Positions 6,511 through 10,607 of a DNA stretch of 10,607 nt are shown piece by piece. This stretch comes from Roseburia sp. (GTDB lineage Bacteria; Bacillota_A; Clostridia; Lachnospirales; Lachnospiraceae), in NCBI GenBank assembly GCA_017547315.1, contig JAFYQA010000007.1:1-10607 (forward strand). The letters run 5' to 3'. The translations under genes and the position numbers were made by a program. Below the pieces are notes generated by a model, which saw nothing but the letters and a program-made list of their open reading frames with translations, ran no database searches and was not told the DNA's origin. Position 1 is the first letter of the stretch, and each line of letters starts with the position of its first letter.

Positions 6511-8492
6511 ATTCTACCTAACATTATACCAGATGCAGGTTCTACAATCAATTTTTTATCGCTTGTACATGGAACTTCTTTTGCACAATCTGCTTCGTTT
6601 TTATCTGCAAGAACAACCCATTCTCCCTCTGGAAATGCTACAGTTGCCTGCTCTTTGTTTGCATTATATGCAACAAATAACTGACTCCAGTTCTGTGTGC
6701 TTCCATCCACTGTATTATCTACTACAAATGAAACAACACCTTCGCTCTGTACCTGCTTCTCAGAAATACGCTTTACTGCATCTACCGACTTATCGCATAA
6801 TCCAGGAAGTTTCTTACGTAAGCTGATTAATCCCTCGTAATATTTCAATAAGTCAGCAAACTCTAACGTCTGCTCCCAACGAAGCATATTAATCTTTGGA
6901 TCAGAACGATAGCTGTTTTCATCACCAAACTTCGTTCTACCAAATTCTTCACCAGCCTGCATGAACAAATGTCCCTGTGCCGTAAAATACATAAATGCGC
7001 CCAATTTATTTGCATCTAAAACATCTTCGTACTTTGTTGTATATAGTTCAACCGGTGCTTCTTCCAGTTTGAATTTTCCATCTTCGTCGAACTCGCCGTG
7101 CATAGAAATTGCGAGCTTATCCCATAATGTAAAATTATCATGGGCTGAAATATAGTTAATAATCTGGTTACAGCTCTTTGGCTTAAACTCTTCATTATCG
7201 AGTCCACACCATCCTGCTGGCATACCTAATACCTGTTCTGCAAATTCTTTGCCTGCACCATTTACAAAACCTGGCTCTTCTACATAGAAAACATGACCTT
7301 TAATCACATCTCTAGTATCATCACTAAAGATTGCAACACCATTATCAAGAAGATGTACATTTTTCTTTAATGCTGCGGTTGTACCTTCTTCCATTGGAGA
7401 TTCATCCGCTGTCCAAGGTTCACCGTAGAGAATCTTCTCACCAACGCCGAACTCTGCGTCCAATTCTTCACGAATTCGATTCATAAGTTCCACCGTCAAA
7501 AGACCCATCAAGTCAAAACGGAAACCGTCGAAATGATACTCTTTTGCCCAGTACATAACAGAATCTGCAATATAGTTATCTACCATTGCTCTGCCCGCTG
7601 CGATATCACTACCACAAGCAGAACCATTTGCGAGACTGCCATCTGCAAAACGTCTATCATAATAGCCCGGAACCATACGCTCTAACCAACAATCCGGTTC
7701 ATATGTATGATTATATACTACGTCCATAACAACACGAATGCCATTATCATGTAACGCTTTAATCATTTCCTTACATTCTTTGATTCGTACTACACCATCA
7801 TATGGATTTGTCGAGAAAGAACCTTCTGGAACGTTATAGTTTACAGGATCATAGCCCCAGTTAAACTGTGTATCATCACCAGCTTCATCCAACCATCCAA
7901 AATCGTACATTGGAAGAAGATGCACATGTGTCACGCCCAGTTTCTTTAAGTGTTCCATACAAGTTGGATACTTTCCGTTACCGCCTTTTACTGTAAATGC
8001 CTTGTATTTACCGCGATATTCTTCTGGAACACCACTATTTTCATCATAAGAAAAATCTTTAATATGAAGCTCGTAAATAATAGTCTCAGCTTCTTTTGCA
8101 GGTGCTTTATCTTCTAAAAATCCTTCCGGATTAGTTAAAGATAAATCAACAACCATACTTCTGATACCATTCACGCCACATGCGATAGCATATGGGTCTG
8201 CTGTTCTTGTTACATCCTCACCTCTGTAAACAGTATAATCATAATATGTTCCGTGAAGTGATTCTGCAAATGAAAGGCTCCATGTGCCTTTCTCTCCAGC
8301 AACAAGCTCATGAACCGCATAACCTTCTTTATCCGGTCCCTCGTAAATATTTAATTCCACTCTGTCAGCAAGAGGGCACCATACTTTAAATATGGTGCCC
8401 TCCATTGTACAGATTGCGCCCAGATCTTTTCCGTCATATCTGAACTTCTCATCAAATTCTTTATTATAAATAATTAAATTTTCAGTTTTCAC
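6507..8492 (-). CDS. pulA: Type I pullulanase (GH13 debranching enzyme with N-terminal CBM48-like domain)
   Basis: Hydrolyses alpha-1,6 branch points in pullulan and branched maltodextrins. The protein has 661 residues and no signal peptide, so it acts in the cytoplasm on imported oligosaccharides. The N-terminal part (about 20-110) resembles CBM48 (GTIFKVWCPLADRVELNIY). The GH13 barrel follows, with the type I pullulanase signature NWGYDPVNYN (211-220), region I DVVYNH (257-262), region II GFRFDLMG (323-330, nucleophile Asp327), region III YGEPW (356-360, acid/base Glu358) and region IV SAHDN (449-453, Asp452). The canonical YNWGYDP has Phe in place of its first Tyr. The start codon is GTG at 8492-8490, with AGGAG 7 bases upstream; no better ATG lies nearby. 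The gene is 67 bases after malG. A strong hairpin lies in codons 31-41. Confidence 0.95.
   Translation of the reverse strand: MKTENLIIYNKEFDEKFRYDGKDLGAICTMEGTIFKVWCPLADRVELNIYEGPDKEGYAVHELVAGEKGTWSLSFAESLHGTYYDYTVYRGEDVTRTADPYAIACGVNGIRSMVVDLSLTNPEGFLEDKAPAKEAETIIYELHIKDFSYDENSGVPEEYRGKYKAFTVKGGNGKYPTCMEHLKKLGVTHVHLLPMYDFGWLDEAGDDTQFNWGYDPVNYNVPEGSFSTNPYDGVVRIKECKEMIKALHDNGIRVVMDVVYNHTYEPDCWLERMVPGYYDRRFADGSLANGSACGSDIAAGRAMVDNYIADSVMYWAKEYHFDGFRFDLMGLLTVELMNRIREELDAEFGVGEKILYGEPWTADESPMEEGTTAALKKNVHLLDNGVAIFSDDTRDVIKGHVFYVEEPGFVNGAGKEFAEQVLGMPAGWCGLDNEEFKPKSCNQIINYISAHDNFTLWDKLAISMHGEFDEDGKFKLEEAPVELYTTKYEDVLDANKLGAFMYFTAQGHLFMQAGEEFGRTKFGDENSYRSDPKINMLRWEQTLEFADLLKYYEGLISLRKKLPGLCDKSVDAVKRISEKQVQSEGVVSFVVDNTVDGSTQNWSQLFVAYNANKEQATVAFPEGEWVVLADKNEADCAKEVPCTSDKKLIVEPASGIMLGRI
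6523..6551 (-). promoter_or_regulatory. Candidate internal sigma-A promoter for malQ and downstream genes
   Basis: On the minus strand TTGATT (6551-6546) is separated by exactly 17 bases from TATAAT (6528-6523), which is preceded by TGG, an extended -10 (TGnTATAAT). It overlaps the last codons of the pullulanase gene (LIVEPASGIML). A start site near 6516 would give a leader of about 85 bases to the malQ ATG. The -35 matches consensus at 4 of 6 positions and the -10 at 6 of 6. Because the bases also encode protein, coincidence cannot be excluded. Confidence 0.45.
8372..8402 (-). repeat. Perfect 12-bp hairpin within the start of the pullulanase gene
   Basis: GAGGGCACCATA (8372-8383) and its exact complement (8391-8402) flank a 7-base loop. 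The stem has seven G/C pairs of twelve and lies at about codons 31-41, encoding EGTIFKVWCPL. No U-run follows in the minus-strand RNA, so it is not an intrinsic terminator. It may influence mRNA folding or stability early in translation, or may be an accident of the CBM48 coding sequence. Confidence 0.5.
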
Positions 8493-8499
8493 AATCGTA

Positions 8500-8504
8500 C
8501 TCCT
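8500..8504 (-). promoter_or_regulatory. Ribosome binding site supporting the GTG start of the pullulanase
   Basis: AGGAG on the minus strand is 7 bases upstream of GTG at 8492-8490. The frame contains no ATG between this site and conserved CBM48 sequence other than the internal Met30, which lacks a comparable site and is deep inside the domain. Confidence 0.75.
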
Positions 8505-8559
8505 GCTTTATATTTAATAACTGCTCTTACGTTCACAGCTACTACAAAATCATTCCCGA

Positions 8560-9411
8560 TTAGCCCTTAACTGCTCCGGCAAGACCTTCTACATAACACT
8601 TCTGAGTCATCAAGAACAAGATAGAAATCGGAATAGAGATAATTACACAACCCGCATAGAACTGCGTGAAGTAAATATCAATATATTCTTTCTCTAACAT
8701 TGTCCAAAGACCAATAGCGATTGTATAGTATCTAGTATCCTGACCGAGAATAACCTTAGCCATGATATAGTCTGTCCATGGTCCCATGAATGCAGTAAGT
8801 AATGTATGTGTAATGATTGGTTTAGACATTGGTAATGTGATATATTTGAATGTCTCCCATTTAGAAGCACCATCAATATATGCCGCTTCATCGATAGTCT
8901 TTGGAATTGTATCGAAGAAACCTTTTGCCATGTAGAAACCAAGTCCGGCACCACCAGAATATACCATAATTAAAGCAATCTGCTTTAATGTACCAGTCTC
9001 AAGGAAACCAAGTCCCTTTAAGATGTAGTAAATAGCGAACATTGACATGAAACCTGGGAACATACCAAGGATTAATGCAACGTTCATGAATGGCTTACGC
9101 ATTTTGAATTTCAAACGGCTCATACAGTAAGAAACTGCAAGTACCATGAAGCCAGAAATCAACATTGTAAATAATGCAATTACAAAAGTATTAATAAACC
9201 ACTGTTTAAAATCAAGGATCTGATTATCACCAAAAAGGTTAATATAGTTATTAAATGTAAACTCTTTTGGAATAATATAACTCTTATAGGTACCTAACTC
9301 TTTACGGAACGAAGTAAGAATTACGTAAACAATAGGAGATACCCAAATTACACTAAGTACAGCCAGTAAAGCATGGACGGCTGTATCTGCAATAAATTTC
9401 TTTCTCTTCAT
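8560..9411 (-). CDS. malG: Maltodextrin ABC transporter permease, MalG type
   Basis: Membrane permease of an ABC importer that forms a channel with MalF. The protein has 283 residues, normal for the family. Hydrophobic segments at about 14-34, 75-97, 107-130, 145-163, 200-222 and 252-270 give six spans. The EAA loop that contacts the ATPase is present at about 175-194 (DEAAYIDGASKWETFKYITLP). The C-terminus VEGLAGAVKG is the usual MalG-like ending. The ATG at 9411 shares one base with the malF stop (TAATG), so the two are probably translationally coupled, with GAGGGGG in the malF end as ribosome binding site. No ATPase (MalK/MsmK) gene is in the window; Gram-positive sugar importers often share a distant one. 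Maltodextrin specificity is inferred from resemblance and the neighbouring enzymes. Confidence 0.93.
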   Translation of the reverse strand: MKRKKFIADTAVHALLAVLSVIWVSPIVYVILTSFRKELGTYKSYIIPKEFTFNNYINLFGDNQILDFKQWFINTFVIALFTMLISGFMVLAVSYCMSRLKFKMRKPFMNVALILGMFPGFMSMFAIYYILKGLGFLETGTLKQIALIMVYSGGAGLGFYMAKGFFDTIPKTIDEAAYIDGASKWETFKYITLPMSKPIITHTLLTAFMGPWTDYIMAKVILGQDTRYYTIAIGLWTMLEKEYIDIYFTQFYAGCVIISIPISILFLMTQKCYVEGLAGAVKG

Positions 9412-10607
9412 TATTGGAACGCCCCCTCATCTTTATAAGAAGCAGTGTTGCGGTATGTTAAAAGTGATACTGAAGCCAGTACGATGAATGTTAAGATACC
9501 GATAACAGCTCCTAAGTTGTAGTCCTTCTGATCAATTGTTAACTTGTACAACCATGTAACCAAAAGGTCTGTTTTACCTGCAAAGTAATACTCTGTACTT
9601 ACCGGTCCACCACCTGATAACAGGAAGATAACGTTGAAGTTATTAATGTTACCTGTGAAGGAAGTAATTAAGCTTGGTGTCATGATGAAAATCATGTATG
9701 GTAATGTAATCTTAAAGAAAATTGTGATTGCATTCGCACCATCGATTTTCGCTGCTTCGTATAATTCTTCCGGAATGTTCTGTAAAATACCTGTTGTTGA
9801 TAACATAGTAAACGGAACACCAATCCAGAAGTTAATACAGATAATCAAAATACGTGCGATTGTTACATCTGTAAAGAAGTAAATAGACTGATTTGCTCCG
9901 ATAAAGCCAATATCACGCAATAATACGTTTACTGGACCGTTATCTGCAAAGATAGTCTTCATACTAAGTAAGGTAACGAACTGAGGAACTGCAATAGAGA
10001 TTACGAACATAAATCTCCAGAAGCCCTTAGCCTTTGTACCTTTACGATTTATTAAAAGTGCAAGAATTAACCCGCCTACATAACAGGTAACTGTTGCAAG
10101 TACTGCCCAAACTAATGTCCAGCCTAATACTGGCCAGAATGTTCCTCCCAGTCTACCACTGGATGAAAGGAACGCTTTAAAGTTTTCCAAACCTACCCAG
10201 TCAAATAAGTTTCCTGGTGGCTGGTGATTACGGTCATAGCTTGTGAACGCAATCAAAATTGTAAAGATTAATGGGGTAATCGTGAATACTAATACACCCA
10301 CAAGTGGAATTGCCAAAAATGCGTTATGTAAGTTTTCTTCTTTAATAGAATGAAGATCGTCCATAAGTGTTGGCACCTTCATACCATGCTCTTTACGATA
10401 CTGTGTTGCAAATGCACTCTTTCCTGACATTAATGCAAAGAAAATAACCGCCAATGTAAGGAACACTGTAATTACACCGAACAGTAAGCATAACATAGAG
10501 TTATCTCCCTGTGTATAGGTATAGATACCTAATGCATCATCCCATACTTCCTGCTGTTCTAATGTACCAAGGGTAATCATATCTCCGAGCGACCCAATAC
10601 CAAACTG
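9411..10607 (-). CDS. malF: Maltodextrin ABC transporter permease, MalF type (5' end outside window)
   Basis: Membrane partner of MalG. An ATG occurs at 10580, but the frame stays open for nine more codons (QFGIGSLGD) to the window edge. Only a weak GGAG two bases from that ATG could serve as a ribosome binding site. In Gram-positive MalF proteins the sequence around ITLGT follows an additional N-terminal membrane segment, so I treat the gene as continuing beyond the window. Numbering from that internal Met, hydrophobic segments lie at about 28-50, 88-112, 153-177, 188-208, 240-262, 290-310 and 355-376. The EAA loop is at about 275-294 (YEAAKIDGANAITIFFKITLP). PQFVTLLSMKTIFADNGPVN (199-218) and FAGKTDLLVTWLYKLT (333-348) are typical of the maltodextrin subgroup. 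The large periplasmic P2 loop of E. coli MalF is absent. The solute-binding protein gene is expected upstream, out of view. Confidence 0.92.
   Translation of the reverse strand, partial: QFGIGSLGDMITLGTLEQQEVWDDALGIYTYTQGDNSMLCLLFGVITVFLTLAVIFFALMSGKSAFATQYRKEHGMKVPTLMDDLHSIKEENLHNAFLAIPLVGVLVFTITPLIFTILIAFTSYDRNHQPPGNLFDWVGLENFKAFLSSSGRLGGTFWPVLGWTLVWAVLATVTCYVGGLILALLINRKGTKAKGFWRFMFVISIAVPQFVTLLSMKTIFADNGPVNVLLRDIGFIGANQSIYFFTDVTIARILIICINFWIGVPFTMLSTTGILQNIPEELYEAAKIDGANAITIFFKITLPYMIFIMTPSLITSFTGNINNFNVIFLLSGGGPVSTEYYFAGKTDLLVTWLYKLTIDQKDYNLGAVIGILTFIVLASVSLLTYRNTASYKDEGAFQ

Noticed and set aside
8493..8559. Promoter in the malG-pullulanase gap
   Set aside because: TATAAA-like sequences there sit directly over the ribosome binding site and lack a -35 at proper spacing; continuation of the malFG transcript is simpler.

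Overview
The window carries one dense minus-strand block of maltodextrin/alpha-glucan genes, plus the start of a second minus-strand gene at its low-coordinate end. The DNA is AT-rich (roughly 40% GC by eye) with purine-rich AGGAGG-type ribosome binding sites. A malF-malG transporter lies next to cytoplasmic pullulanase, MalQ, debranching and GH31 enzymes. This suggests a Gram-positive gut-type Clostridia, most likely Lachnospiraceae. That placement is an inference from style and gene content; no 16S or other marker is present.

Layout in the direction of transcription (high to low coordinates): malF (10607-9411, 5' end outside the window), malG (9411-8560), a type I pullulanase with a GTG start (8492-6507), the 4-alpha-glucanotransferase malQ (6431-4896), a GH133-type amylo-alpha-1,6-glucosidase (4891-2951), a GH31 alpha-glucosidase (2850-571), an intrinsic terminator (553-505), and the first 153 codons of a GH3 beta-glycosidase (459 to the window edge). 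malF/malG overlap by one base (TAATG), and malQ and the debranching gene are 4 bases apart. The other gaps are 67, 75 and 100 bases. No gene-free stretch exceeds about 110 bases, and no tRNA, rRNA, mobile element or CRISPR array is visible.

The genes make a coherent pathway. MalF-MalG (with a binding protein and an ATPase encoded elsewhere) import maltodextrins. Pullulanase hydrolyses alpha-1,6 branches of imported limit dextrins, MalQ shuffles alpha-1,4 segments, the GH133 enzyme removes single alpha-1,6 glucose stubs, and GH31 alpha-glucosidase releases glucose. None of the enzymes has a visible signal peptide, so degradation is predicted to be cytoplasmic. MalQ and the GH133 enzyme together supply the two activities fused in the eukaryotic glycogen debranching enzyme, so internal glycogen turnover is also possible.

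This is a recognisable, largely ordinary carbohydrate-utilisation locus and I do not see a new type of system in it. The items most worth a second look are non-coding: a nested, non-terminator RNA structure between the debranching and GH31 genes; a perfect 12-bp hairpin early in the pullulanase coding sequence; a good internal promoter at the end of the pullulanase gene, followed by three copies of an 8-bp palindrome; and the use of MalQ's acidic tail codons as the ribosome binding site for the next gene.
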